This document shows positions 1 through 8,407 of a stretch of DNA of 64,000 bases, one piece after another. A program made the position numbers and the translations under genes. The notes below the pieces were generated by a model, which was not told where the DNA came from, did not search any database, and saw only the letters and a list, made by a program, of their open reading frames with translations. Source of the stretch: Bacteroidales bacterium (GTDB taxonomy: Bacteria; Bacteroidota; Bacteroidia; Bacteroidales; UBA932). Location of the stretch: positions 36,226 through 100,225 of the forward strand of contig JAFUDV010000085.1 of the NCBI GenBank assembly GCA_017464245.1, given 5' to 3'. How positions within the stretch are numbered: the stretch's first letter is position 1; the number at the start of each line of letters is the position of its first letter.

Positions 1-2194
1 TGAAACCGTCGGCCGAACAGTCAACTTCGGCCTCTCCCCCGTCCTTGAGGAATCCGAACAGGATTTCCTTGACGACGAGCGGCTTGACGTCCCGCGTGAT
101 GACGCGCTCGATCTCGCGGGCGCCGTACTCCTGCGAGTATCCCTTCCGGAGTATCTCCGCACTGGCCTCATCCGTATAGGTCAGACGGACGCCCTTGCCC
201 TGGAGCTGGGCATCGAACTCGCGGATCTTGGCCTCCACGATCAGGTGTGCCATCTCCTCGGAAAGGTTGTTGAATACGACCGTCGCGGAGAGGCGGTTCA
301 CGAACTCCGGGGCGAAGACGTTCTTCACTTCCCTGTTCATCGCCTCGCCTGCATTAACAATGGGAGAGAACCCGATGGAGGGGCGGCTGGCGAACTTGGC
401 CCCCGCGTTGGACGTGAGGATGATAATGGCGTTGCGGAAATCCGCCTTCCGGCCGCGGGAATCCGTCAGGGTCCCGTAGTCCATGATTTGGAGCAGGAGG
501 TTGTAGATGTCCTGGTGCGCCTTCTCGATCTCGTCCAGCAGGAGGACGCAGTGGGGAGAGCGGCGCACGGCATCGACGAGGATTCCCCCGTCCTCGTAGC
601 CGACATAGCCGGCCGGAGCGCCGATGAACTTCGAGACGGTGTGTTTCTCCGCGTATTCACTCATGTCATAGCGGAGGAGCGGCATCCGGAGGAGATCGGA
701 AAGGTCCCTGGCCAGCTGGGTCTTTCCCACGCCGGTCGGGCCGACGAAGAGGAACGAGGCCATCGGCTTCTGCGCATCGGACAGCCCGGCTTTCGCCGTA
801 TAGACGGCGTCGCAGACGGTGTCGATGGCGGAGTCCTGACCGAAGATCCGCCTCTTGAGTTCGTCCTTGAGCGAGTACACAGCGTCCTCCCCCTCCCCCT
901 TGTCGGTCAAGTCGATCCCGCTGATCCTGCTCAGCACCTCCTTGAGGAGTTCCTTGTCAACGACCTGCTTCCCGTCCCGGGATGGGTGCATCTCCAGGTA
1001 GGCGCCGGACTCGTCCAGCAGGTCGACGGCCTTCTCCGGCAGGAACCGGCCATGGATATAGCGGTCGCCGCTCTCGACGGCGTAGGGAATGACTCCATCG
1101 GCATACCGGACCCCATGGAAGGCCTCGAACTGTCCCCGCAATCCATCGAGGATCCTGACGGCCTCCTCCCTGGAGGGTTCCTCGACCTCGATCTTCTGGA
1201 ACAGGCGCTCCAGGTTCTTGCTGCGGTTCACACTCCGCTTGTATTCCTCGAATGTCGTGGCTCCGATGAAAGAAATGTCCCGTCGCTCGATATAGGGGAC
1301 GAGGAGGCTGGTCGCATCGGTCGCGCCGTCACCGGTGCGTCCCGCCCCGACGATCTCATGGATGTTGTCGATGAAAAGGATGATGTCGCCTTCGGCGGCC
1401 ACCCCGTCCAGGACCTCTTTCATCCTGCGCTCGAGGTCTCCCCGGAACTGGGCTCCGGAGATGACGGACGGGAAGTCCAGGCAGTACAGCTTCTTCCCTT
1501 TCAGGCGCTCGGGGACGTCTCCTTCCGCGAGGATGGCGGCAAGCCCGCGGACGATGGCGGTCTTCCCCACCCCGTGCTCGCCGACGAAGACCGGGTTGCA
1601 TTTCTCCTTCCGGCAAAGGACAAGAAGGGCCCTCGACAGTTCCTTCCCGCGGCCGACAAGGTGCCAGCCTTCCTCCACCTCCACGGGTCGGCAGGAGCGC
1701 ATCCAGGCCCTCTGGTCTTCTCCGGCAGACTGGCCGGCAGGATCGTTTGCCGGTCCGTCGGCGTAGGCTTCATTGAGGGCGCTCAGCACCTCGCCCTGGG
1801 AGGAAGAGACATTCTGCTTGAGCCAGAAGGCCGCGTAACTGTCCTCTAGCTGGTACATCGCATAGACCACGTGCGGGATGTCGATGCGGTCTGCGCTGGC
1901 CTGCGTGACCTGCACGTCGGCCATCTGGAGGACCTGCATCAGCTGGAAGGAAAGCTCCAGTTCCTTCGCCGTACCCTCCGCCTTCTCGACGCTGGTCTCG
2001 ACATATTGCGCCAGGTCCTTCTCGGCCCCGTCCAGCCCGCCGGAGAGGCGTTCCGCTACGGACCGGAACCGATTCAGGGAAAGGAGCCCCAGAAGGTATA
2101 TCTCGGGCGTGATGTACTGCGTGTTGTATTTGCCGGCGAACCCCGCCGCCTTGTTCAGCGCCAGCTGGACGCTGGGTGATATCTCGTTGTTCAT
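1..2194 (-). CDS. clpA: ATP-dependent Clp protease ATP-binding subunit ClpA, 3' end cut by window edge
   Basis: ClpA is the hexameric AAA+ unfoldase that feeds substrates to ClpP in the cytoplasm. About 731 residues are visible, close to the full family length, so only a short C-terminal tail is missing. The translation starts MNNEISPSVQLALNKAA (Clp N-domain). It has a first Walker A GEHGVGKTA near residue 205, a Walker B IILFIDNIHE near 275, and a second AAA+ module with Walker A GPTGVGKTQ, Walker B CVLLLDEIEKAH and LTSNAGAKF. ClpA rather than ClpB or ClpC is chosen because there is no long middle coiled coil and because clpS lies directly upstream. The start ATG overlaps the clpS stop by four bases (ATGA), so the two are translationally coupled. 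Confidence 0.93.
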   Translation of the reverse strand, partial: MNNEISPSVQLALNKAAGFAGKYNTQYITPEIYLLGLLSLNRFRSVAERLSGGLDGAEKDLAQYVETSVEKAEGTAKELELSFQLMQVLQMADVQVTQASADRIDIPHVVYAMYQLEDSYAAFWLKQNVSSSQGEVLSALNEAYADGPANDPAGQSAGEDQRAWMRSCRPVEVEEGWHLVGRGKELSRALLVLCRKEKCNPVFVGEHGVGKTAIVRGLAAILAEGDVPERLKGKKLYCLDFPSVISGAQFRGDLERRMKEVLDGVAAEGDIILFIDNIHEIVGAGRTGDGATDATSLLVPYIERRDISFIGATTFEEYKRSVNRSKNLERLFQKIEVEEPSREEAVRILDGLRGQFEAFHGVRYADGVIPYAVESGDRYIHGRFLPEKAVDLLDESGAYLEMHPSRDGKQVVDKELLKEVLSRISGIDLTDKGEGEDAVYSLKDELKRRIFGQDSAIDTVCDAVYTAKAGLSDAQKPMASFLFVGPTGVGKTQLARDLSDLLRMPLLRYDMSEYAEKHTVSKFIGAPAGYVGYEDGGILVDAVRRSPHCVLLLDEIEKAHQDIYNLLLQIMDYGTLTDSRGRKADFRNAIIILTSNAGAKFASRPSIGFSPIVNAGEAMNREVKNVFAPEFVNRLSATVVFNNLSEEMAHLIVEAKIREFDAQLQGKGVRLTYTDEASAEILRKGYSQEYGAREIERVITRDVKPLVVKEILFGFLKDGGEAEVDCSADGF

Positions 2195-2517
2195 TTCTTC
2201 GCTTCGGGCTCGATGGTGAAATTGAGCGGGTATCCGTTCTCCCGGGAGAGCCGGATGGCCTTGTTGACTTTTGTATGCGCCATGTCGCAGGTATATCGCC
2301 CTACGAGCGCCTTCCCGTGGTGGTGCGTCCGGTCTGCAATCATCCACCCGTCCTCCTCGCTTTTTCCGAACACGTCCATCATGAGGTGTACGACAAAGTC
2401 GAACGGCGTCATGTCATCGTTGATGACAAAGACGACATACCTCTTCGGCTCCCTAAAGTCCTCGCGATACCCGTAATTCTCTTTCGAAACTGTTTCCCTC
2501 TGTTCCATATCGTTCAT
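2191..2517 (-). CDS. clpS: ATP-dependent Clp protease adaptor ClpS
   Basis: ClpS recognises N-degron substrates and delivers them to ClpA. The 108-residue product has the family core: YVVFVINDDMTPFDFVVHLM (residues about 27-46), then the MDVFGKSEEDG and HHHGKALVG segments and a C-terminal strand. The NDDxTPxxFV motif is the N-degron pocket signature. Its stop overlaps the clpA start, giving a two-gene operon. A second in-frame ATG four codons in is possible. A TATATTTG box lies about 155 bases upstream. Confidence 0.93.
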   Translation of the reverse strand: MNDMEQRETVSKENYGYREDFREPKRYVVFVINDDMTPFDFVVHLMMDVFGKSEEDGWMIADRTHHHGKALVGRYTCDMAHTKVNKAIRLSRENGYPLNFTIEPEAKK

Positions 2518-2671
2518 CCTGAATCAGTCTGTCACCGGATGCCCCGCCTCCTTGAGAAATCGTTTCCGCAGAAATGCCGGGAAACACCGGAAATCATAGA
2601 ACTTGCCGCCGCATCTCACATCAGGACAGGATGGCAAGTCGATGATCAAACAGAATCACATCTCCAGTTAA

Positions 2672-2679
2672 CAAATATA
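2672..2679 (-). promoter_or_regulatory. Candidate -7 box of the clpS-clpA operon
   Basis: Read on the minus strand this is TATATTTG, matching the Bacteroidota TAnnTTTG -7 consensus. The leader to clpS would be about 150 bases, longer than at other promoters in the window, so the assignment is tentative. Confidence 0.4.
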
Positions 2680-2703
2680 GGCAAATAATCACATTATCCG
2701 AAA

Positions 2704-3042
2704 TCATACGTCCGACTTCAGTTTCCTTTTGAGAAACTTATAGTCGGCATCGCTGATGACGTGCTCAAGGAAATTCTTTTGCTAAACCTTCACGAACTTC
2801 ATCTTGAGTTTGTCTTTCCTGATAAACTCAAGAAACTTGTTGATACCCTGTAATCTCAGGTTTACAGTCTGTGGTTTGAAGTGTTCCATCAGATACCCCT
2901 TATAGGCAAGAAGGTTCTCCCGGTTGAACGCTCCGTAGTTGGATAGAAAGTGGTTGACCGTCCACACGTACGACGATACTGTATTGACAGCCAGGTCTGC
3001 TTTCACCAGATACTCCTTATATTTCCTCATTAACTCTTGCAT
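2704..3042 (-). pseudogene. Tyrosine recombinase, N-terminal remnant with an internal stop
   Basis: The 86-residue ORF starts MQELMRKYKEYLVKADLAVN and matches the SAM-like core-binding domain of phage-integrase type recombinases (TVSSYVWTVNHFLSNYG, then NLRLQGINKFLEFIRK). It stops at a TAG at 2782-2784. Reading through that TAG gives 25 more residues in the same frame (EHVISDADYKFLKRKLK) that continue naturally towards the catalytic domain, and then a TGA. The catalytic domain with its Arg, His and Tyr residues is absent, so the gene has both a nonsense change and a 3' truncation. Such recombinases often sit beside hsdS genes and invert them in Bacteroides, and an hsdS fragment lies about 1 kb away. 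The region is AT-rich. Confidence 0.75.
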
Positions 3043-3149
3043 ATCACCAAAAACTGTCTTACATTTGCCCAGAAAGGATGAGGGGCGATAGTAAAAGGGA
3101 TAGCACTTCTGTCGTCATAACCAAGAATACTCCTTTTAAAACCATCTGG

Positions 3150-3680
3150 CTACCCGGATGGTTTTAACATTTTCACGCCTTCTTCTTTCATCACGACAAG
3201 GATTGTTTGCAAGGGCGTAGACGGGGCTTGGGCAAAACAGATTCTCCATCCTTCATGAATCTTGTCTTCACTGAAGAAATCCTTCTCCGGATAGTAGAGA
3301 ATCAATATCTCCGCCCCTTGTGTAATAGCTTCTTGTATTTTTGTCCTTACAGACCATCGCCCAGTGCTTTCTACCGTCTTTATCTCTGTCGCCAATCCAT
3401 TTAGCCGCGCGTCAAATGCTTTGATTCCTTTACCTTTGGGATATTCGGATTCCAGAATTATACAGTCACCGTTTTTCCGAAGAATATGGGCAACGTCTTT
3501 TTCATATTGTCCTCTAGCATAACCATATGGGCCCTTCTGTTTATCGAAGCAGTGTTCCTTATGGATAGCACTTACACCACCCGATTCTTCATCGAAAATG
3601 ACATCTATGTAGAGCGGGTCTTGCAAAAGCCGGGAATACTCCTGATAATTCTCTTCTCTCTGGCTATTGGGAATATCCAT
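3150..3680 (-). CDS. CdiA C-terminal/BECR-like nuclease domain protein
   Basis: The 176-residue product (from ATG MDIPNSQREENYQEY) carries a pattern I recognise from the CdiA-CT tRNase-like (BECR fold) family in Bacteroidota: GGVSAIHKEHCFDKQKGPYG, then YEKDVAHILRKNGDCIILES, LNGLATEIKTVE and EAITQGAEILILYY. In that family the acidic and lysine residues in the E-x-K and late strands are the likely active site. A TTG at 3728 would add 16 residues, but the ATG is a better start. There is no secretion signal and no polymorphic-toxin N-terminus, and no obvious immunity gene. It sits in an AT-rich island of decayed genes. Function is inferred from pattern only. Confidence 0.6.
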   Translation of the reverse strand: MDIPNSQREENYQEYSRLLQDPLYIDVIFDEESGGVSAIHKEHCFDKQKGPYGYARGQYEKDVAHILRKNGDCIILESEYPKGKGIKAFDARLNGLATEIKTVESTGRWSVRTKIQEAITQGAEILILYYPEKDFFSEDKIHEGWRICFAQAPSTPLQTILVVMKEEGVKMLKPSG

Positions 3681-3978
3681 CTTCGTTCCAACCTTGGGAA
3701 AGGAAAGGCCTGACAAGTTCCACTGCAATCCGATTGATCAGGAAACTGTCGCAGAAAGTGGAAATAGCGTCTCGATGGGTGAATCCGGAAGAACACAGTA
3801 TGCCATCCCCGTACCCCGTTTCGCGAAACACGGTATAAAGCGTAAATACTTCTTGGGTAACAAGATCCGTTACTGGAACTGTCCTTACTCTCAGTCTTAC
3901 CTTATCCAAAACAACACATTGTACAGTTCCATTTGATCGTGGATGGAGAACCAGTTCTACGAAGGTAGTAAAGATTTT
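3664..3978 (-). other. Unrecognised open reading frame, possible gene fragment
   Basis: This frame is open for about 105 codons between a TGA at 3979-3981 and a TAG at 3664, with no ATG; TTG at 3909 is the best available start. The product (RVRTVPVTDLVTQEVFTLYT and so on) is not low-complexity and has plausible composition, but I do not recognise it. Its end overlaps the start of the BECR-like gene by 17 bases, which could mean coupling or a frameshifted joint ancestor. Confidence 0.25.
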
Positions 3979-4007
3979 TCATCCGGACAAATCATTTTCA
4001 AATGATT

Positions 4008-4547
4008 CTATCGGAAGCTATCGTCTTGTGATAAGGCATTCAAGTTGTTTATCAACTCCTGCACCTTTCCTGCTATTCTCCGTTGTTCTTTAATTGGAGG
4101 AACGGGGATTATGGCATTTCTCGCATCGCTTGTTCCAAGTCTCGGCATTTTTACGCCATATCCGCACCTTTCGGTATAATCCAAAAAGTATGGTGAGCGT
4201 AGTACTTGACACAAGTAATCAGGAACGACAGCATCGCTGGATGTGATGGGTATTATCTCCGTCGTGCAATAGCCACTCCGGTCGGCGATAAGAACTTTGT
4301 TCAGATAAGTCCTCAACTTTGAATACAAGACTTTCCCTTCTTTAAAACAGTGCCTGGAGCCGTTTGTCGGTCTGTCTTTTTTCTTGATTCTTCTGAGTAG
4401 TCTCCCGCTATCCTTTTCAATATCCTCAAGCTCAACTACCCAATCATCGTCATTGATTTCGTCCACTGCGACAGTGTGGCATTTCCCATAATCGGTGATG
4501 TCCCCCAGTCTCGAATAAAAAAGTATATTTGTAGTTGAGATCAACAA
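4008..4547 (-). pseudogene. hsdS: Type I restriction-modification specificity subunit HsdS, half-length fragment
   Basis: HsdS sets the DNA target of type I restriction enzymes and normally has two target recognition domains in about 400 residues. Here only one is present: YSRLGDITDYGKCHTV opens the domain, and PRLGTSDARNAIIPVPPIKE followed by QRRIAGKVQELINNLNAL is the conserved helix that ends it. There is no ATG; the first usable codon is TTG at 4547, right at the junction with the YccF fragment, so the 5' end looks lost. No hsdM or hsdR is in view. It may be a silent cassette left from a recombinase-shuffled locus or plain debris. Confidence 0.8.
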
Positions 4548-4563
4548 ACAGTATACAAGGCTA

Positions 4564-4720
4564 TATGCGCGTCCTCGGCAACATCATCTGGCTCATTCTT
4601 AGCGGCATCGTCATCGCCATGATATACTACATCCTCGGACTGCTGATGTGTATCACATTCATCGGCATAGCCTTCGGTGTGCAACTTTTCAAACTGGGCA
4701 CCTATGTCCTATGGCCCTGA
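4564..4720 (+). pseudogene. YccF-type (DUF307) inner membrane protein, truncated
   Basis: The ATG at 4564 starts MRVLGNIIWLILSGIVIAMI, followed by YYILGLLMCITFIGIAFGVQ and LFKLGTYVLWP. This is the first YccF repeat (two membrane helices, with the GLxxCxTxIGIxFGxQxFKL signature). It stops after 52 residues, while the family usually has about 120 residues with two repeats. Its upstream region is the broken hsdS 5' end, so both genes were cut at one junction near 4550. The next 170 bases hold short open stretches (one frame ends at a TGA near 4834) but nothing I can name. Confidence 0.65.
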
Positions 4721-4894
4721 AGCTCCTTTCTGGGGCGCAAATACGCGGACGGCTCCCTGTGGACCGACAAAAGGGACCGAGACATCGCACAGCAGCTCGA
4801 ATGGGCAATCCGTCATTGCTTCCCGAAGGCCAGGTGAGAAGGGCAAGGAGCAGGGCCAGGAAAAACTTGCGGTTCATGCGTCGTTATTATTTCA

Positions 4895-4929
4895 AAACTT
4901 ACGAAAAATCGGGGATTTTTCGTAAGTTT
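4895..4929. repeat. Perfect 16-bp inverted repeat with 3-base loop
   Basis: Arms at 4895-4910 and 4914-4929 are perfect reverse complements (AAACTTACGAAAAATC) around GGG. The right arm overlaps the TAAGTTTG promoter box of the downstream GH3 gene. It could be a cruciform or regulator site, or a terminator-like hairpin lying across the promoter. Confidence 0.8.
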
Positions 4930-4930
4930 G
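4923..4930 (+). promoter_or_regulatory. -7 promoter box of the GH3 gene at 4951
   Basis: TAAGTTTG matches TAnnTTTG and lies 20 bases before the ATG. The extended string TTTCGTAAGTTTGTG (4918-4932) recurs exactly on the minus strand at 47571-47585, before another GH3 gene. Confidence 0.65.
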
Positions 4931-4950
4931 TGGAAACTAGTGACCCAGAA

Positions 4951-7287
4951 ATGAACCGGAAAACCTATTCAGCCCTATTCGCCCTTCTCCTTCTCGCGGC
5001 CTGCGGCCCCAAATGGCAGGAAACCGAAGCCGACGGCTTCAAGCTTATCCATCAAAAAGGCGGCGAGACGCTGGGCTACGCCAGCGCACCCATCCTCACC
5101 GTGGACCGTTACGCCTTCAAGGACCTCAACCGGAACGGGGCCCTGGACCCGTACGAGGACTGGCGTCTTCCGGCAGAAACGCGTGCGAAAGACCTTGCCG
5201 CACAGCTTTCCATCGAGGAAATCGCCGGCCTGATGCTGTACAGCGGCCATCAGTCCGTTCCGGGATCGGCCTACGGATTCGGCGGCGCGACCTATGGCGG
5301 GAAAACCTACCCGGAGAGCGGTGCAAAACCCTATGACCTGACGGACCAGCAGCGGCAGTTCCTCACCGAGGACAACCTCCGGGCCGTGCTCGTGACTTCC
5401 GTGGAGAGTCCCGAGGTGGCGGCGCGCTGGAACAACAACGTCCAGGCCCTCACCGAATCGCTGGGGCACGGCATCCCGGCCAACAACTCCTCCGATCCGC
5501 GCAACGAGACCGCCGCGACGGCCGAGTTCAACATGGGCGCCGGCGGGAAGATTTCCCTCTGGCCCACACCGCTGGGACTGGCCGCGACCTTCGACCCGGC
5601 CCTGGTGAAACGGTTCGGGGAAGTCGCTTCGGAGGAATACCGGGCGCTGGGCATCGCCACGGCGCTGAGTCCGCAGATCGACCTCGCCACGGAACCCCGC
5701 TGGAGCCGCTTCAACGGCACGTTCGGCGAGGATCCGGACCTGGATACCGATATGGCCCGCGCCTATGTGGACGGCTTCCAGACCACGCCCGGCACAAAGG
5801 ACGGCTGGGGTTTGAACAGTGTCAATGCGATGGTCAAGCACTGGCCCTCCGGCGGACCGGAGGAAGGCGGCCGGGACGCGCACTTCAACTACGGCAAGTA
5901 CGCCGTCTATCCCGGCGGCCGCTTCGAAGACCACCTGAAGGCCTTCACCGAAGGGGCGTTCCGGCTGGACGGCGACACGCAGAAAGCCGCGGCCGTGATG
6001 CCCTACTACACCATCTCCTACGGGATCGACCCGTCCGGGGACAATGTGGGCAACAGCTACAGCAAGTATATCATTACCACGCTCCTACGGGAGAAATACG
6101 GCTATGACGGCGTCGTCTGTACCGACTGGGGTATCACCAAGGACAACGCCGCCGTCGAGTCCTTCGACGGCAAGTGCTGGGGCGTGGAGGGTCTCACCGA
6201 GGCCGAACGCCACTACGAGGTAATCAAGGCCGGCGTGGACCAGTTCGGCGGGAACAATGACAAGGGGCCCGTCCTGAAGGCGTATCAGATGTATGTCCGC
6301 GATTTCGGTGAAGAGGCCGCCCGCGCACGCTTCGAGGCCTCGGCCGTACGCCTGCTGCTGAACTCCTTCCGGACCGGACTGTTCGAAAACCCCTACCTGG
6401 ACCCGGCCGCATCTGCGGAGACCGTGGGCAAGCCCGAATTCATGCAGGCGGGCTATGAGGCGCAGCTGAAGTCGGTGGTGATGGTGAAGAATCACGACAA
6501 TGTACTGCCGCACTGGTCAGACCGTTACGAAACGACGGAAAATGATTGTAACCGCGTGAAAGCCAAGGTCTTCGTCCCCCAGCGCTACTATCCGCAGATG
6601 CCCGGCATGTTCGGCCTGTCGATGGGGGCTCCGTCGCATTGGGACTATCCCGTCGACAAAGCCCTGGTGGAAAAGTATTTCGAGTGGGCGGAGACCCCGG
6701 AGGAAGCGGATTTCGCCCTCGTAATGGTGCAGGAGCCCCAGGCCGGCAGCGGCTACGACGTGAACGACCGGAAGAAGGGCGGCAACGGCTATGTGCCCAT
6801 CAGCCTCCAATACCGGCCGTACAAAGCCGTCCATGCCCGGGACGCTTCCGTGGCGGGCGGCGACCCGAAGGAGGATTTCACCAACCGCACTTACAAGGGA
6901 AAGACCGTCACGACCTACAACGAAGAAGACCTGGACCTCGTGATCCGGACGAGAAAGCAGATGGGCGGTAAACCCGTCGTCGTGGTCGTGAACGTCACCC
7001 GTCCCGTCGTCCTGTCGGAACTGGAGCCCTATGCCGATGCCATCCTCGTGACCTTCGGCGTGCAGAACCAGGCCGTGCTGGACCTCGTTTCCGGCGCCGT
7101 CGAGCCGTCGGGGCTCCTGCCCATGCAGTTGCCGGCCGACATGCGCACCGTCGAGGAGCAGCGGGAGGACGTTCCGCACGACATGCGTCCCCTCGTGGAC
7201 GCCGACGGACATGCCTGGGACTTCGCCTACGGACTGGACTGGAACGGGGTCATCGAGGACGCCCGCACGGCCAGATACCGCCGATAG
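4951..7287 (+). CDS. Glycoside hydrolase family 3 lipoprotein, beta-glucosidase-like
   Basis: GH3 enzymes remove terminal beta-linked glucose or related sugars with retention. The 778-residue product starts MNRKTYSALFALLLLAACGP, a lipoprotein signal with lipobox LAAC, so it is probably anchored in an outer-membrane leaflet. The (beta/alpha)8 domain has KHWPSGGPEEGGRDAHFNYG and the nucleophile motif VVCTDWG, with Asp392 predicted as nucleophile. The second domain ends with a GLLPMQLPAD and FAYGLDW region; no fibronectin-like tail is evident. The frame stays open 300 bases upstream, but the lipoprotein signal and the promoter fix the start at 4951. It is separate from the large PUL, and its exact substrate is not resolved. 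Confidence 0.88.
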   Translation: MNRKTYSALFALLLLAACGPKWQETEADGFKLIHQKGGETLGYASAPILTVDRYAFKDLNRNGALDPYEDWRLPAETRAKDLAAQLSIEEIAGLMLYSGHQSVPGSAYGFGGATYGGKTYPESGAKPYDLTDQQRQFLTEDNLRAVLVTSVESPEVAARWNNNVQALTESLGHGIPANNSSDPRNETAATAEFNMGAGGKISLWPTPLGLAATFDPALVKRFGEVASEEYRALGIATALSPQIDLATEPRWSRFNGTFGEDPDLDTDMARAYVDGFQTTPGTKDGWGLNSVNAMVKHWPSGGPEEGGRDAHFNYGKYAVYPGGRFEDHLKAFTEGAFRLDGDTQKAAAVMPYYTISYGIDPSGDNVGNSYSKYIITTLLREKYGYDGVVCTDWGITKDNAAVESFDGKCWGVEGLTEAERHYEVIKAGVDQFGGNNDKGPVLKAYQMYVRDFGEEAARARFEASAVRLLLNSFRTGLFENPYLDPAASAETVGKPEFMQAGYEAQLKSVVMVKNHDNVLPHWSDRYETTENDCNRVKAKVFVPQRYYPQMPGMFGLSMGAPSHWDYPVDKALVEKYFEWAETPEEADFALVMVQEPQAGSGYDVNDRKKGGNGYVPISLQYRPYKAVHARDASVAGGDPKEDFTNRTYKGKTVTTYNEEDLDLVIRTRKQMGGKPVVVVVNVTRPVVLSELEPYADAILVTFGVQNQAVLDLVSGAVEPSGLLPMQLPADMRTVEEQREDVPHDMRPLVDADGHAWDFAYGLDWNGVIEDARTARYRR

Positions 7288-7342
7288 CGGCCGTTTGGAA
7301 CAATAATTGTTGCACCCTACCCGACTACAAACTGTAAACAGA

Positions 7343-7873
7343 ATGAAAAAACTCGTTTTTGCGGCAGCCATCGCCTGCCTCTCCCTCTTCGCTTCCTGCG
7401 AAAAGCAGGGTGTCGAGCACACCGGAGACGACTCCGGCATCCTGTACGGCGCCTGGGCCCTGGACACGAAAACCGTCATGACGGAAACCACCAACAACGG
7501 GAAGACCGACCAGAATACCGAAGAGACTTCGTTCTCGACCGACAGATTTTTCCTTTACCTGTATGAGCCCCGCCTCGCCTTCGGCCAGGAAGGGACCCTC
7601 CTCACCTTCGACATTGACGACGTAGATGCCGTCCCCTTCTCTTACAACGCCGAACTGAAACAGTTGTCGTTCGACAAGATGATCCGCCTGTCCAAGGGTC
7701 TCCTGGGTGCGAAGACGATGACCCTCTACGGGACCTATGACATCCTGGAACTCACCAACGAAAAGCTGGAGCTCTACCAGCAGAACGAACTCGTCATCGG
7801 CGAGCTCAAGTCCGTCCAGAAGACCACCTACCGGTATCACAAGGTGGGTCCTTCCCCATCAGCCGCATATTAA
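7343..7873 (+). CDS. Lipocalin-like lipoprotein, first of a tandem pair
   Basis: The 176-residue product starts MKKLVFAAAIACLSLFASCE, a signal peptide with lipobox. Its body has the G-x-W pattern of small lipocalin-like beta-barrels (ILYGAWALDTKTV), a middle RFFLYLYEPRLAFG and TLYGTYDILELTNEKLEL. It is paralogous to the next gene: ILYGAWALDTKTV against IYGIWMLDSKTV, and GTYDILELT against GTYDVLNLS. The true start is ATG 7343, not an upstream frame start. The specific ligand or role is unknown. Confidence 0.75.
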   Translation: MKKLVFAAAIACLSLFASCEKQGVEHTGDDSGILYGAWALDTKTVMTETTNNGKTDQNTEETSFSTDRFFLYLYEPRLAFGQEGTLLTFDIDDVDAVPFSYNAELKQLSFDKMIRLSKGLLGAKTMTLYGTYDILELTNEKLELYQQNELVIGELKSVQKTTYRYHKVGPSPSAAY

Positions 7874-7883
7874 AAAAATTTAA

Positions 7884-7891
7884 TACCTTTG
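7884..7891 (+). promoter_or_regulatory. -7 promoter box of the second lipocalin-like gene
   Basis: TACCTTTG, preceded by an A/T-rich run (TTAAAAAAATTTAA), lies 22 bases before the ATG at 7913. Confidence 0.6.
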
Positions 7892-7912
7892 TAACGTTTA
7901 ACGACAGTAGTC

Positions 7913-8398
7913 ATGAAAGCTTGGAAAGTTCTTGCGGCCTCCCTCCTGGCCTGCGCAGCACTCGTTTTCACTTCCTGCGACAAGGGAGTCACCAACACCG
8001 GCGACTTTACCGGCAACATCTACGGTATCTGGATGCTTGATTCCAAGACCGTCGACCGCGAAACGGTCAAGACGACCGACTTCACCAGCGAGCACTTCTA
8101 CCTGTGCCTGAACCAGATCCGCATGGCCTTCGGCAAGACGGGCTCGCTCGCCGGTTTTGACCTGGACCATGTCGATGTCGATTTCTCCTGGTATGCCTAC
8201 AACGACCAGAAGCACCAGATCTCCTTCGACGACCCCATCATCCTGAGGCAGGGACTCAAGGAGGTCATGAACGTGTACGGCACCTATGACGTCCTGAATC
8301 TCTCCAAGGACAACCTGGTGATTTCCAAGACGACAGGCAGCTCCACCACGACCTACTCCTTCCATAAGATGTTCCAGCAGGAAGAGCAGGGCAACTGA
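7913..8398 (+). CDS. Lipocalin-like lipoprotein, second of a tandem pair
   Basis: The 161-residue product starts MKAWKVLAASLLACAALVFT and has lipobox TSC. It shares with its upstream neighbour the NIYGIWMLDSKTV opening, LCLNQIRMAFGKTGSLAGFD, and MNVYGTYDVLNLSKDNLVIS followed by a TTYSFHK ending, so the pair arose by duplication. It has its own promoter. metH starts nine bases after its stop, so it may head that operon. Confidence 0.75.
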   Translation: MKAWKVLAASLLACAALVFTSCDKGVTNTGDFTGNIYGIWMLDSKTVDRETVKTTDFTSEHFYLCLNQIRMAFGKTGSLAGFDLDHVDVDFSWYAYNDQKHQISFDDPIILRQGLKEVMNVYGTYDVLNLSKDNLVISKTTGSSTTTYSFHKMFQQEEQGN

Positions 8399-8407
8399 TT
8401 CTGACCC

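Noticed and set aside
4689-4877. Minus-strand frame starting with a signal-peptide-like sequence
   Set aside because: After 15 residues it becomes a cysteine- and arginine-rich non-domain sequence, and it overlaps the YccF stub; probably chance in a decayed junction.
5804-5812. A TTTGAACA match inside the GH3 gene at 4951
   Set aside because: It is single, lies within coding sequence and far from a promoter, so it is taken as a chance match to the proposed operator.
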